Translations under genes and position numbers: made by a program | The notes under the pieces: generated by a model | The model's input: the letters and a program-made list of their open reading frames with translations, nothing else | Told to the model about the DNA's origin: nothing | Databases searched by the model: none | Shown here: in pieces, positions 8,484 to 16,833 of the stretch | Numbering within the stretch: position 1 is the stretch's first letter | Layout of the letters: each line of letters starts with the position of its first letter | From: Nocardioides sp. W7 | Lineage (GTDB): Bacteria > Actinomycetota > Actinomycetes > Propionibacteriales > Nocardioidaceae | Assembly: GCF_022919075.1 (NCBI RefSeq) | Contig: NZ_CP095078.1 | Location: 4,340,001 to 4,404,000 of the forward strand | Length of the DNA: 64,000 bases | Direction: 5' to 3'

Positions 8484-9487
8484 GCCGCGACCAGGTTCAG
8501 CGCGACGTCGATGATCATGTCCTCCTGGCCGCCGACCAGACGACGCTTGCCGCACTCCATCAGGATGTCGCGCACGTCGAGGTCGTACTGCGCCGCTGCG
8601 TTCTCGGCGTGCCGCAGGAACGAGGAGTACACACCGGCGTAGCCGAGGGTGAGGGTCTCCCGGTCGACGCGGACCGGACGGTCCTGCAGCGGCCGGACGA
8701 TGTCGTCGGCGGCGTCCTGGAGCTTGAACAGGTCGCAGCCGTGCTTGAAGTCCGACAGGTCGGAGACCGCGACGAACGCCTCGATCGGGCAGTTGCCCGC
8801 GCCGGCGCCGTGACCGGCCAGCGAGGCGTCGACGCGGAGGGCGCCGTTCTCGACGGCGACGACGGAGTTCGCGACCGAGAGCGAGAGGTTCTCGTGGGCG
8901 TGGATGCCGATCTCGGTCGTCGGGTCGAGCACGTCGCGGTAGGCGCGGACCCGGGCGGCGACGTCGTTCATCGTGAGCCGGCCACCGGAGTCGGTGACGT
9001 AGACGCAGTGCGCGCCGTAGGACTCCATCAGCTTGGCCTGCTGGGCCAGCTCCTCGGGCGGGGACATGTGCGAGAGCATCAGGAAGCCGGAGACGTCCAT
9101 GCCGAGCTCGCGGGCCGCGGCGATGTGCTGCGCGGAGACGTCGGCCTCGGTGCAGTGGGTGGCGACCCGCACCGAGCGGACGCCGAGGTCGTAGGCCCGC
9201 TTCAGCTCGTGGATGGTGCCGACCCCGGGGAGCAGCAGCGTGGTCAGCCGGGCCCGCTTCAGCACCGAGGCGGCCGCCTCGATCCACTCCCAGTCGGTGT
9301 GGGAGCCGGGACCGTAGTTGACCGAGGAGCCGGCGAGGCCGTCGCCGTGCGCGACCTCGATGGCGTCGACGCCGGCGTCGTCGAGCGCGGCGACGATGCG
9401 CTGCACATCGGCGGGGGTGATCCGGTGGCGGACGGCGTGCATGCCGTCGCGCAGGGTGACGTCCTGGACGAAGATCGGAGTGCTCAT
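8474..9487 (-). CDS. 4-hydroxy-2-oxovalerate aldolase
   Basis: This 337-residue enzyme cleaves 4-hydroxy-2-oxoacids to pyruvate and an aldehyde in the lower meta-cleavage pathway (DmpG/BphI/HsaF type). The DRE-TIM signature is present: VTLRDGMHAVRH near residue 10, the metal-ligating HAHENLSL near residue 200, and a C-terminal dimer-contact domain. It begins two bases after the dehydrogenase gene ends, and in this family the aldehyde is channelled to that partner. Its 3' end is embedded in a tandem repeat of the stop codon. Whether it serves aromatic, steroid or other catabolism cannot be told from the sequence alone. Confidence 0.93.
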   Translation of the reverse strand: MSTPIFVQDVTLRDGMHAVRHRITPADVQRIVAALDDAGVDAIEVAHGDGLAGSSVNYGPGSHTDWEWIEAAASVLKRARLTTLLLPGVGTIHELKRAYDLGVRSVRVATHCTEADVSAQHIAAARELGMDVSGFLMLSHMSPPEELAQQAKLMESYGAHCVYVTDSGGRLTMNDVAARVRAYRDVLDPTTEIGIHAHENLSLSVANSVVAVENGALRVDASLAGHGAGAGNCPIEAFVAVSDLSDFKHGCDLFKLQDAADDIVRPLQDRPVRVDRETLTLGYAGVYSSFLRHAENAAAQYDLDVRDILMECGKRRLVGGQEDMIIDVALNLVAARA

Positions 9488-9489
9488 GG

Positions 9490-10440
9490 TCAGTTCCCTG
9501 CCTTCGAAGCCGCGATCCGCTCGGCCATCTGCAGCGCGGCGGAGGTCATGATGTCGAGGTTGCCGGCGTAGGCCGGGAGGTAGTGCGCGGCACCCTCGAC
9601 CTCGAGGAACACCGACACCTGGTGGGTGGGACGTGTCTCGGCCTCGGCGCCGACGAGCGTCTCGACCGGCTGGTCGGCCGGGATCTCGGTGATCTGCACC
9701 TGCTGCTTGAGCCGGTAGCCGGGCACGTACGCCGCGACGTCGGCGACCATCTTCTCGACCGAGGTCCGGATCTCGTCGTGCACCGCCGGGTCGGAGGCGT
9801 CGACCAGGCAGAAGACGGTGTCGCGCATCATCAGCGGCGGCTCGGCCGGGTTCAGCACGATGATCGCCTTGCCCCGCTTGGCCCCGCCGACCGCGACGAT
9901 CGCCGCGGAGGTGGTCTCGGTGAACTCGTCGATGTTGGCCCGGGTGCCGGGGCCGGCCGACTTGGAGGCGATCGAGGCGACGATCTCGGCGTACGCGACG
10001 GGCACGACCCGCGAGATGGCGGCGACGACCGGGATGGTCGCCTGACCGCCACAGGTCACCATGTTCACGTTCGGTGCGTCGAGGTGGTCGTCGAGGTTGA
10101 CCGCCGGCACGACGTACGGGCCGATGGCCGCCGGCGTCAGGTCGATCAGGCGCTTGCCGAGGGGCTGCAGGAGCGCGGCGTTGTGCACGTGCGCCTTCGC
10201 GGAGGTCGCGTCGAAGACGATCTCGATCTCGTCGAAGCCGGGCAGGTTGATCAGCCCGTCGACGCCCTCGTGGGTGGTGGCGAAGCCGAACCGGGCCGCG
10301 CGGGCCAGTCCGTCGGAGGCGGCGTCGATGCCGACCATCGCCCCCATCTCGAGGTGCTTGCTGGTGCGCATCACCTTGATCATCAGATCGGTGCCGATGT
10401 TGCCCGATCCGATGACGGCGACCTTGGTCTTGGCGCTCAT
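9490..10440 (-). CDS. Acetaldehyde dehydrogenase, CoA-acylating
   Basis: This 316-residue enzyme oxidises acetaldehyde or propionaldehyde to the acyl-CoA with NAD and CoA (DmpF/BphJ/HsaG type). The N-terminus has the nucleotide-binding loop VIGSGNIGTDLM, and MVTCGGQATIPV near residue 130 carries the catalytic cysteine. Length and motif spacing are those of the short acylating class that partners with the aldolase. It overlaps the hydratase gene by four bases (ATGA) and the aldolase follows at once, so the three are a translationally coupled operon. Confidence 0.94.
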   Translation of the reverse strand: MSAKTKVAVIGSGNIGTDLMIKVMRTSKHLEMGAMVGIDAASDGLARAARFGFATTHEGVDGLINLPGFDEIEIVFDATSAKAHVHNAALLQPLGKRLIDLTPAAIGPYVVPAVNLDDHLDAPNVNMVTCGGQATIPVVAAISRVVPVAYAEIVASIASKSAGPGTRANIDEFTETTSAAIVAVGGAKRGKAIIVLNPAEPPLMMRDTVFCLVDASDPAVHDEIRTSVEKMVADVAAYVPGYRLKQQVQITEIPADQPVETLVGAEAETRPTHQVSVFLEVEGAAHYLPAYAGNLDIMTSAALQMAERIAASKAGN

Positions 10441-11255
10441 CGCTGAGACTCCTTGCTGAAGGTGGTGGTGACGGTGCCCAGGCCGGTGATGGTGGCGGTG
10501 ACGGTGTTGCCGGCGGCGACGGGCCGCATCGGGCCGAGCGCGCCGGAGAGGATGACCTGCCCGGCCTGCAGCGGTACGCCGAACTCGCGCGCCTGCTGGG
10601 CCAGCCAGACGACGGCCTGGAGGGGGTCGCCGAGGCAGGCGGCGCCCGTGCCGGTGGAGACCACCTCGTCGTCGATGCTCATGGTCATGGCCACGTCGCG
10701 GGGCTCGACCTCGTCGAGGGTCCGGCGCTCCGTGCCGAGCACGTAGGCACCGGCCGAGGCGTTGTCGGCGACGGTGTCGCCGAAGCTGATGTCCCAGCCG
10801 GCGACCCGGCTGCCGCAGATCTCCAGGGCGGCGACGGCGTAGTCGATCGCGCCGCGGACCTGCCCGAGGTCGAGCGGCCCCTCCGCGAGGTCGTCCTTGA
10901 GCACGAAGGCCACCTCGGCCTCGACACGGGGCTGCAGCACGCTGGCGGTCGGCACGGTGTCGCCGTCGGCGTACGCCATGTCGTCGAAGAGGATGCCGAA
11001 GTCCGGCTGGTCCACCCCGAGCTGCTCCTGGACGGCGGTCGAGGTGAGGCCGATCTTGCGGCCGACGACGCGGGCACCGGACGCGATCCGGTCCGCCGCG
11101 AGCCGCTGCTGGACGGCGTACGCCGCCGCGAGGTCGTCGCGGCCGATCAGGTCGCGCACCGGCGCGCTCGGCACGCCGGTCTCGGCCGCGACCCGCAGCC
11201 GGTCCGCAGCCGCGGAGATGGCGTCGAGATCGACGCTGGAGACGGTTTCACTCAT
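10437..11255 (-). CDS. 2-keto-4-pentenoate hydratase
   Basis: This 272-residue enzyme of the fumarylacetoacetate-hydrolase-like hydratase family adds water to 2-hydroxypenta-2,4-dienoate-type compounds (MhpD/DmpE/HsaE). VGRKIGLTS near residue 62 and the acidic metal-binding strand RVEAEVAFVL near residue 105 are visible. The start at 11255 (MSETVSSVDLDAIS) begins the conserved part; an upstream in-frame extension is low-complexity and would run into the divergent promoter. It is the first gene of the operon, so its upstream region with the IclR gene is the control point. Confidence 0.92.
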   Translation of the reverse strand: MSETVSSVDLDAISAAADRLRVAAETGVPSAPVRDLIGRDDLAAAYAVQQRLAADRIASGARVVGRKIGLTSTAVQEQLGVDQPDFGILFDDMAYADGDTVPTASVLQPRVEAEVAFVLKDDLAEGPLDLGQVRGAIDYAVAALEICGSRVAGWDISFGDTVADNASAGAYVLGTERRTLDEVEPRDVAMTMSIDDEVVSTGTGAACLGDPLQAVVWLAQQAREFGVPLQAGQVILSGALGPMRPVAAGNTVTATITGLGTVTTTFSKESQR

Positions 11256-11325
11256 GCGCCCACTGTGTCGTCCGGCCGCCACGCGGAGCCATGCTCGCGT
11301 TCCACTGGCCGGTACGCTGATCTCC

Positions 11326-12114
11326 GTGACCGATCCGGAGCCCGACGGGGGCCTCGACACCGTCCTCGGCAAGGCGGTCGCCCTGCTGCGGGCCTTCCGG
11401 GTCGACGACACCGTGCTGCCGCTCGCGGAGCTGGTCCGGCGGACCGGGCTCCCGAAGGGGACGGCGCACCGGGTCGCCGGCGACCTCGTGCACCACCGGT
11501 TGCTCGACAAGACCCCGCACGGCTACCGGCTCGCCGGGGGGCTCTTCGAGCTCGGGATGCGCGCGGCATCGGAGCGCACCCTGCTGGAGCTGGCGATGCC
11601 GTTCCTGCAGGACCTCTACGAGCGCACCCACGAGACCGTCCACCTGGGGGTGCAGGACGGCACCGAGGTCGTGTACGTCGCCAAGATCGGCGGGCACCGG
11701 CAGGCCCGCTCCCCCTCCCGGGCCGGCGGCCGGATGCCGATGCACTGCACCGCGATCGGCAAGGTGCTGCTGGCCCACGCCGGACCCGACGTACAGGAGG
11801 AGGTGCTGGCGCGACCGCTCGAGCGTCGTACGCCGCACACCGTCGTCGCGCCCGGCCTGCTGCGCCGGCAGCTGGACAAGGTGCTGGAGACCGGCACGGC
11901 GTACGAGCGGGAGGAGTCGACGCCCGGTCTGCTGTGCATCGCGGCGCCGGTGCTCGACGCCGACGGTCGTACGGCGCTGGCGGCGATCAGCGTCACCGGG
12001 CCGGTCGGACGATTCCGCCCCGAGGCGCACGAGACGGCGGTGCGCGCCGCCGCCGCGGCGCTGGCCAGCACGCTGTCGCGCCGTCACGGCGGCGCGGTCA
12101 GACCGGGTCAGTGA
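11326..12114 (+). CDS. IclR-family transcriptional regulator
   Basis: This 262-residue regulator has an N-terminal winged helix (about 10–75; LPLAELVRRTGLPKGTAHRV is the recognition region) and a C-terminal effector domain with MHCTAIGKVLLAH and the TPGLLCIAAPVLD ligand-pocket strand. The GTG at 11326 is chosen because the HTH starts about ten residues later; no strong ribosome-binding site is seen. It is divergent from the hydratase gene with only 70 bases between, so it very likely controls that operon and itself. The ligand is probably a pathway intermediate. Confidence 0.9.
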   Translation: MTDPEPDGGLDTVLGKAVALLRAFRVDDTVLPLAELVRRTGLPKGTAHRVAGDLVHHRLLDKTPHGYRLAGGLFELGMRAASERTLLELAMPFLQDLYERTHETVHLGVQDGTEVVYVAKIGGHRQARSPSRAGGRMPMHCTAIGKVLLAHAGPDVQEEVLARPLERRTPHTVVAPGLLRRQLDKVLETGTAYEREESTPGLLCIAAPVLDADGRTALAAISVTGPVGRFRPEAHETAVRAAAAALASTLSRRHGGAVRPGQ

Positions 12115-12236
12115 CGCGGCGCCCGCCGAGTGATCTGCGAAACAAATCTGTGAACGCAGGTTTTGCCACACACCCCGCCGGGTAAGGAAGCGATCAGGCA
12201 CTAGCTCCACCAGTACCGCCCGCGTCTCGGACTTAC

Positions 12237-12263
12237 GCAGCCCGTGTCCCGGGGGCGGGCTGC
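12237..12263. terminator. Possible terminator hairpin after the IclR gene
   Basis: GCAGCCCG at 12237–12244 pairs perfectly with CGGGCTGC at 12256–12263 around an 11-base loop. It lies between the IclR gene and the response-regulator gene, 123 bases after the former. There is no clean T-tract (ATTTGGG follows), so it may be a terminator, an attenuator or a chance GC-rich hairpin. Confidence 0.4.
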
Positions 12264-12379
12264 ATTTGGGACCGCCGTGTGCCTCGGCGGGTCCGGGGAG
12301 GCTCGCCCCGTTCTCCGCGGGGCGGGCCGGGGCGGGGGTATCCCCCCTCGGCGGCCGTTCATCTGGCAACATCTGCGAC

Positions 12380-13135
12380 ATGGTGATCGCCTCGGGCTCA
12401 GAGCGGCGCGCGCTCGTCGTCGAGGACGACGAGGACATCCGCTCGTTGATCGAGTTCACCCTGAGCACGCAGGGCTTCGAGGTGACCGCCGTCGACACCG
12501 GCACCGCCGCCGTGGAGGCCGTGCGCACCTTCGACCCCGACCTGATCACCCTCGACCTGGGCCTCCCCGGCATCGACGGGATCGAGACCTGTCGCCGGAT
12601 CCGCGAGCTCACCGAGGCGTACGTCGTGATGATCACCGCCCGCACCGACCAGATCGACCGGCTGCTGGGTCTCGAGACCGGCGCCGACGACTTCATGTCC
12701 AAGCCGTTCGACGCCCACGAGCTGAAGGCGCGGGTCAACGCGATGTTCCGTCGGCCGCGCCGGCCGTCGGCCGCCGTGCCCGCTCCCGCTCCTGCTCCCG
12801 CGGTCCAGGCCGAGTCGACGTCCTCCCACGAGGTGCTCCGGCACGGCGTCCTGCGCGTCGACGTCGACGGTCGCCGGGCCTTCAAGGAGGACCAGGAGCT
12901 CGCCCTGACCCGCACCGAGTTCGACCTGCTCACCGAGCTGATGCGCAGCCCCGCCCGGGTCTGGTCGCGCGAGACCCTGCTGCGCTCGGTGTGGGGCACG
13001 GAGTGGTCGAGCGACACCCACCTGGTCGAGGTGCACGTCGGCAACCTGCGCCGCAAGCTCGGCGAGACCAAGGACGCCAAGTTCGTCCGCACCGTGCGCG
13101 GCGTGGGCTACCGGATGGAGTCCCCGGGCGCCTGA
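12380..13135 (+). CDS. Orphan OmpR/PhoB-type response regulator
   Basis: This 251-residue regulator has a receiver domain (about 10–125) with the acidic pair VVEDDED, the phospho-accepting Asp in LITLDLGLPGID and the Lys in MSKPFD, then a Pro/Ala-rich linker (AAVPAPAPAPAVQAE) and a winged helix ending VRTVRGVGYRM. The start could be ATG 12380 or the adjacent GTG 12383. No histidine kinase is next to it; instead it converges with an Hpt-like protein gene whose stop lies four bases away. The kinase is presumably elsewhere. Confidence 0.9.
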   Translation: MVIASGSERRALVVEDDEDIRSLIEFTLSTQGFEVTAVDTGTAAVEAVRTFDPDLITLDLGLPGIDGIETCRRIRELTEAYVVMITARTDQIDRLLGLETGADDFMSKPFDAHELKARVNAMFRRPRRPSAAVPAPAPAPAVQAESTSSHEVLRHGVLRVDVDGRRAFKEDQELALTRTEFDLLTELMRSPARVWSRETLLRSVWGTEWSSDTHLVEVHVGNLRRKLGETKDAKFVRTVRGVGYRMESPGA

Positions 13136-13139
13136 GCGA

Positions 13140-13487
13140 TCACGCCGCGGCGAGGTACTGATCAAGGGCGGCGTGCGCGCGCCGGGCCGCGTCGGGGAGC
13201 ATCGAGGCCCGCACCCGGGCCGCCGCCAGATCCTGGCGGCGCAGGTCGAGCTCGATCTGCTGGGCGATGTCCGCCAGCTCGCTGGTCCCGACGGTGGTCG
13301 AGGAGACCTTCAGGCTCAGCGTCGCGTCCATCGCCTCGACGATGTCGAGCTCGCTCAGCGCGCCGGCGATCCGGGCGACCCGGCGGTCGAGGAGGGCGCC
13401 GTACTTCTCCGCGAAGGAGAGCGCGAAGGACCGGTCCTTCATGTCGTGCGCAAGCTTGGCCAGCGCCTGTGGGTCGAACACGCTCAC
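13140..13487 (-). CDS. Hpt-like protein lacking the phospho-accepting histidine
   Basis: This helical protein of about 115 residues is built like a histidine phosphotransfer domain: ATLSLKVSSTTVGTSELADI aligns with the Hpt core HxLKGxS plus the following helix, but His is replaced by Leu and the Gly by Val. Two GTG codons (13487 and 13481) are possible starts behind GGAGGA; I used 13487, which gives MSVFDPQALAKLAHD. It faces the orphan response regulator tail to tail. I infer a non-catalytic, perhaps docking or inhibitory, role. The fold assignment rests on one motif and helix spacing. Confidence 0.55.
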   Translation of the reverse strand: MSVFDPQALAKLAHDMKDRSFALSFAEKYGALLDRRVARIAGALSELDIVEAMDATLSLKVSSTTVGTSELADIAQQIELDLRRQDLAAARVRASMLPDAARRAHAALDQYLAAA

Positions 13488-13682
13488 CACTCCTCCGGCC
13501 CCTTGCGGTCGTGTGCCTCCCTCATGTCCCGGACGGCCACGGGGCAAAGGCCGCGGCCGCCCGGGATTCGGTGACCAGCGTGGGCGCTGGTGGTCAGAGG
13601 CGACTCCACGAACTCTGCCCCGCCAACATCAAGGCCGGCCGGTCCAAACCCTCAAGGAACCCGCAAAAGATCACACCCGGGT

Positions 13683-15137
13683 TCACCGGACCGTGTCGAA
13701 GAACCCGGCCAGCGCCGGGACCCGGCGCAGCACCAGCTGGTCGAGCGCCAGCACGACCACCAGGGACAGCCCGAAGAGCGGCAGCAGCACACCGAGGACG
13801 ACCAGCGCGACCAGCAGCAGCGGCGACCCGCGCAACGGCAGCTTGCCGCGTGGCGCCCCGACCCGGCCCGCACCGCGGGGCCGGCGGCGCCACCACATCA
13901 GCGGGCCGCTCACGCACATGAAGACGATCAGCACGCACATCAGCGCCGCACCCCAGAACGACGCCAGACCGAGGCTGCGCCCCTCGTGCAGGCCGATGCC
14001 GTGGGCGACCACCTTGGCCAGCGCCGGGTAGTCGTCGAAGCCGTACGTCGACACCACCTGTCCGCCGTACTGGTCGACGTGCACGGTGCGCTCGTCGGAA
14101 GGCGCGTCGAAGGCGTAGCCGATCACCGAGAACACCCCGCCCTCGTCGCCCGGGACGGTCACGGTCATCGGGTGCCGCAGCCCCTCTCCGGCGGCGACGG
14201 CGACCGCGGTGTCGACGCTCGCGACGCTGCCCTCGTGGCCCTCCGGGGCCGAGGTCGGCACCTCCGTCTTCTGCTGCGCCCAGGGCAGGTCGACGGCGTG
14301 GCTGTGCGGCAGCGACTCGTCGAGGGTGGACAGCGGGTTCGACGCCGCACCGTGGTCCAGCGACCACATCGAGGTGCCCCGGTCGGTGGCGATCTCCTGG
14401 ACCTTCGCACCCCACAGTCCGGTCCAGGGCAGGCCCGAGACCAGCAGCATGAGCAGCCCGACGCCGACCACCGCGCCCACGACGCCGTGCCGCGAGCGCA
14501 GCCGCGCGCCCTTCCGGTCGGCCCTGCGCATCCGGCGGCGGGCCCGCCAGCCGCGCACGAACAGGTAGTAGCCGCTCAGCGCCATCACGATCGCCCAGCA
14601 CACGCCGAGCTCCAGGAACCGGTCGCCGAGGGTGCCGCTCATCAGGTCGGCGTGCAGTCGGACCGCGGTGCCGGAGAGGGTCGAGTCGGGGTCCATCGAG
14701 CCGAGGACCCGGGGGCCGTACGGGTCGACGAACACGTCGCGAGCCTCGCCGTCGGCCGTGGTGACCGAGAAGATCGTCGCCCGGCCGTCCTCGCGGGGCT
14801 CGGCCATCGACATCACCGAGACGTCCGGATAGGTCTGGCGGACGGCGGCGAGCTGGGCGGAGTACGGCTGCTGGACGGCGTCCGCCGCGGGGACGTCGAC
14901 CTTCATCAGGTCGGGGTGCAGCAGCGGCTCGAGCTGGAAGCGGAACAGGTAGATCAGGCCGGTGACGGCCAGCACGAGCAGCACCGGGATCACCAGGAAG
15001 CTGGCGAAGAAGTGCCAGCGCCAGATCGCGCGGAACAGGCCGCTGCCCTTGGCGCGCTCCCGGGGTGGTCGGGGTCCTCTGAGTGGTCGGGGTGGTCGTG
15101 TCGGGGCAGGGGTCGGTGGGGTCAGGTGGTCGGTCAT
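13683..15137 (-). CDS. PepSY-associated membrane protein
   Basis: This 484-residue integral membrane protein belongs to the PepSY-TM family. A basic, Pro-rich cytosolic head (1–38) leads to the first helix IWRWHFFASFLVIPVLLVLA, a large extracytoplasmic part with PepSY-like segments follows, and further helices lie near 165–185, 232–258, 400–425 and 435–470. Such proteins resemble iron-uptake-associated reductases, but no haem- or FAD-binding reductase domain is seen here. A membrane gene lies 36 bases upstream on the same strand, so they probably form an operon. The function is not established. Confidence 0.8.
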   Translation of the reverse strand: MTDHLTPPTPAPTRPPRPLRGPRPPRERAKGSGLFRAIWRWHFFASFLVIPVLLVLAVTGLIYLFRFQLEPLLHPDLMKVDVPAADAVQQPYSAQLAAVRQTYPDVSVMSMAEPREDGRATIFSVTTADGEARDVFVDPYGPRVLGSMDPDSTLSGTAVRLHADLMSGTLGDRFLELGVCWAIVMALSGYYLFVRGWRARRRMRRADRKGARLRSRHGVVGAVVGVGLLMLLVSGLPWTGLWGAKVQEIATDRGTSMWSLDHGAASNPLSTLDESLPHSHAVDLPWAQQKTEVPTSAPEGHEGSVASVDTAVAVAAGEGLRHPMTVTVPGDEGGVFSVIGYAFDAPSDERTVHVDQYGGQVVSTYGFDDYPALAKVVAHGIGLHEGRSLGLASFWGAALMCVLIVFMCVSGPLMWWRRRPRGAGRVGAPRGKLPLRGSPLLLVALVVLGVLLPLFGLSLVVVLALDQLVLRRVPALAGFFDTVR

Positions 15138-15173
15138 CGGTCCTCGGGTCGGTCGGTGCGGTCGTCGGGCGGG

Positions 15174-15872
15174 TCAGCGCGCGACGAGCGGAGGACCGCG
15201 CCGGACCACGGCGCGAGCGAGGACGAGCGAGTGTGGCGGGCGGGCGGGCACGACGGCCCGGGCCCGGAGGCGTCGTACGACGGGCAACCCGGCGCGGGCG
15301 ATCGCCGCCAGGACGTGGAGCGGGGCCAGCACGACCGCGGCGGCGAGTGCGAGGAGCGTCCACAGGGCCCGCTCCCCCACGGCCAGCCAGAGTCCGACGG
15401 CCGCCGCGACGAACAGGTGCGCCAGCATCATCGGCGCGTTGCCGGTGAGGTGGTCGACGAGGTGGCCGACCGGCAGCGCCGGGCCGGCAGCGTGCGTGCT
15501 GCCGGCGTCCCAGGCGTCCTGCAGGGAGCCCACCCGTCGGCCGTCGACGGTCGGGAGCGTGATGCCCCCGGTACGGACCGGCGCCGCCACCGGACCGGCG
15601 GTCTCACCCGCGTGCCCGGCCGCCGCGGAGAGCACCACGTGCACGAGGGTCTGGCCGCCCACCAGCAGCGTCACCAGCCGCAGGGGGGTCGCCGGGCGGG
15701 CGAGGAACGCCGCCGCGCCCACCACCGCGACGACGTACAGGACCAGCAGCGCGCCCGGTCCGGGCAGCAGCCCGTCGGCCGTCACGTGCCCGGCCGCCCC
15801 CAGGAACACCGCCACCGAGGCGAGCAGAACCGCACGTGCCCAGTGCACGGCAGGGTCCATCCCCAACCTCAT
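15174..15872 (-). CDS. Integral membrane protein of unknown function
   Basis: This 232-residue protein has five or six hydrophobic helices, among them AVLLASVAVFLGAAGHVTAD, ALLVLYVVAVVGAAAFLA and LWTLLALAAAVVLAPLHVLA. A His-rich middle loop (HAGETAG, HLVDHLTGNAPMMLAHLF) could bind metal. The start is set at 15872 (MRLGMDPAVH), with GGGAGG upstream; a second ATG at 15860 is possible. It precedes the PepSY gene and probably works with it at the membrane, perhaps in metal handling, which is inference only. Confidence 0.65.
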   Translation of the reverse strand: MRLGMDPAVHWARAVLLASVAVFLGAAGHVTADGLLPGPGALLVLYVVAVVGAAAFLARPATPLRLVTLLVGGQTLVHVVLSAAAGHAGETAGPVAAPVRTGGITLPTVDGRRVGSLQDAWDAGSTHAAGPALPVGHLVDHLTGNAPMMLAHLFVAAAVGLWLAVGERALWTLLALAAAVVLAPLHVLAAIARAGLPVVRRLRARAVVPARPPHSLVLARAVVRRGPPLVAR

Positions 15873-15904
15873 GGAGGGGATCCTCCCAGCCCATCCTGAG
15901 AATC

Positions 15905-15957
15905 GCCGAGTCGGCACGAATCGTGGGCCGAGTCAGCACTACTGGTGCTGACTCGGC
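15905..15957. repeat. 53-bp hairpin repeat, copy 1 (terminator-like)
   Basis: GCCGAGTCAGCAC at 15927–15939 pairs perfectly with GTGCTGACTCGGC at 15945–15957 around a five-base loop, and a further related arm, GCCGAGTCGGCA, begins at 15905. The same 53-bp arrangement recurs at 27671–27723 with five differences, all in the outer arm half; the last 35 bases are identical. The hairpin begins 20 bases after the stop codon of the minus-strand lyase-fold gene, so it may end that transcript. Confidence 0.75.
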
Positions 15958-15976
15958 CTGGTGAGGGTGGGGTGGG

Positions 15977-16756
15977 CTAGTTGAGGAGGCGCATGGTGGT
16001 GGGGACGCCGCCGCCGGCGTGCACGTCCTCGACCAGCTCCTGGAGGGCGGTGAGGGCGACGTTCTGCGACATCGGGCCGTAGGAGACCCGGGCGACGCCG
16101 AGCTCCTCGAGGCGGGCCAGGGACGGGAGGCCCGGGATGCCGATCAGGGTGAGCCGCTGCGGACCGAACGCCTCGACCAGCGTGGACACCTGGGCCTCGT
16201 CGAGCCGGCCGGGCACGAAGACCACGGGCGCACCCGCGTCGAGGAACGCCTTGCCCCGCTCGACGGCGTCGGCGAGTACGTCGGCCGGGTCCCGGTCGCC
16301 GGCCTTCACGAAGGCGTCGGTGCGGGCGTTGAGCACGAAGTCGGGGACGCCCTCCGCCTCGGCCGCCCGCATGATCGCGGCGACGTTGGCGACCGCCTCG
16401 TCGAGCGGCCGCAGCTGGTCCTCGATGTTGGCGCCGACCACGCCGAGGCCGATGGCGCGACGGATCGTGTCGGCCGGGTCGCCGTACCCGCCCTCCAGGT
16501 CGGCGCTCACCGGGAGGTCGGTCGCCTGCACGATCCGCCCGACGGCCTCCAGCATCAGGTCGCGCGGGATCTGCTCGCCGTCCGGATATCCGTACGACGC
16601 GGCGATCGAGTGGCTGGCGGTGGCCAGGGCGGTGCTGCCGGGTACGTCGGCGACGACCTTCGCGCTGATCACGTCCCAGACGTTGACGACGGTCAGCAGG
16701 GTCGGGTCGCGGTGCAGCTCGAGGAGTCGGGTGGCACGGGTGGCGGGGCTGGTCAT
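15977..16756 (-). CDS. Isocitrate lyase/PEP mutase-fold enzyme
   Basis: This 259-residue protein is a small member of the isocitrate lyase/phosphoenolpyruvate mutase superfamily. Visible elements are NVWDVISAKVV, LPVSADLEGGYGD (metal-binding Asp/Glu), GANIEDQ and LNARTDAFV. The lyase cysteine loop (KKCGH-like) of true isocitrate lyase is absent, so a carbon–carbon lyase or decarboxylase acting on a small oxoacid is more likely than isocitrate lyase. It stands alone, followed by the hairpin repeat. Confidence 0.85.
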   Translation of the reverse strand: MTSPATRATRLLELHRDPTLLTVVNVWDVISAKVVADVPGSTALATASHSIAASYGYPDGEQIPRDLMLEAVGRIVQATDLPVSADLEGGYGDPADTIRRAIGLGVVGANIEDQLRPLDEAVANVAAIMRAAEAEGVPDFVLNARTDAFVKAGDRDPADVLADAVERGKAFLDAGAPVVFVPGRLDEAQVSTLVEAFGPQRLTLIGIPGLPSLARLEELGVARVSYGPMSQNVALTALQELVEDVHAGGGVPTTMRLLN

Positions 16757-16770
16757 GCGACCGACGCTAC

Positions 16771-16833
16771 CCAGTCCGCCCCGAAGAGCCAGTCCGCGCC
16801 GAAGAACCAGTCCGCCCAGGAGAGTCAGTCCTG
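16771..16833. repeat. 18-bp tandem repeat at the glnE 3' end
   Basis: Read on the minus strand there are three 18-bp units and a half: the first (16833–16816, degenerate) contains the last two codons and the TGA of glnE, followed by GCGGACTGGTTCTTCGGC, GCGGACTGGCTCTTCGGG and GCGGACTGG. It fills the space up to the start of the next gene. Confidence 0.7.

Noticed and set aside
8238..9287. Long minus-strand extension upstream of the FAD oxidase
   Set aside because: The extension is an Arg/Pro/Gly-rich shadow of the aldolase gene in another frame. The ATG at 8237 has a strong ribosome-binding site and begins the conserved protein.
8228..9571. Long plus-strand frame opposite the aldolase gene
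   Set aside because: It is complementary to the aldolase gene. The aldolase has TIM-barrel motifs and partners, while the plus frame is a Val/Arg/Gly-rich antisense reading.
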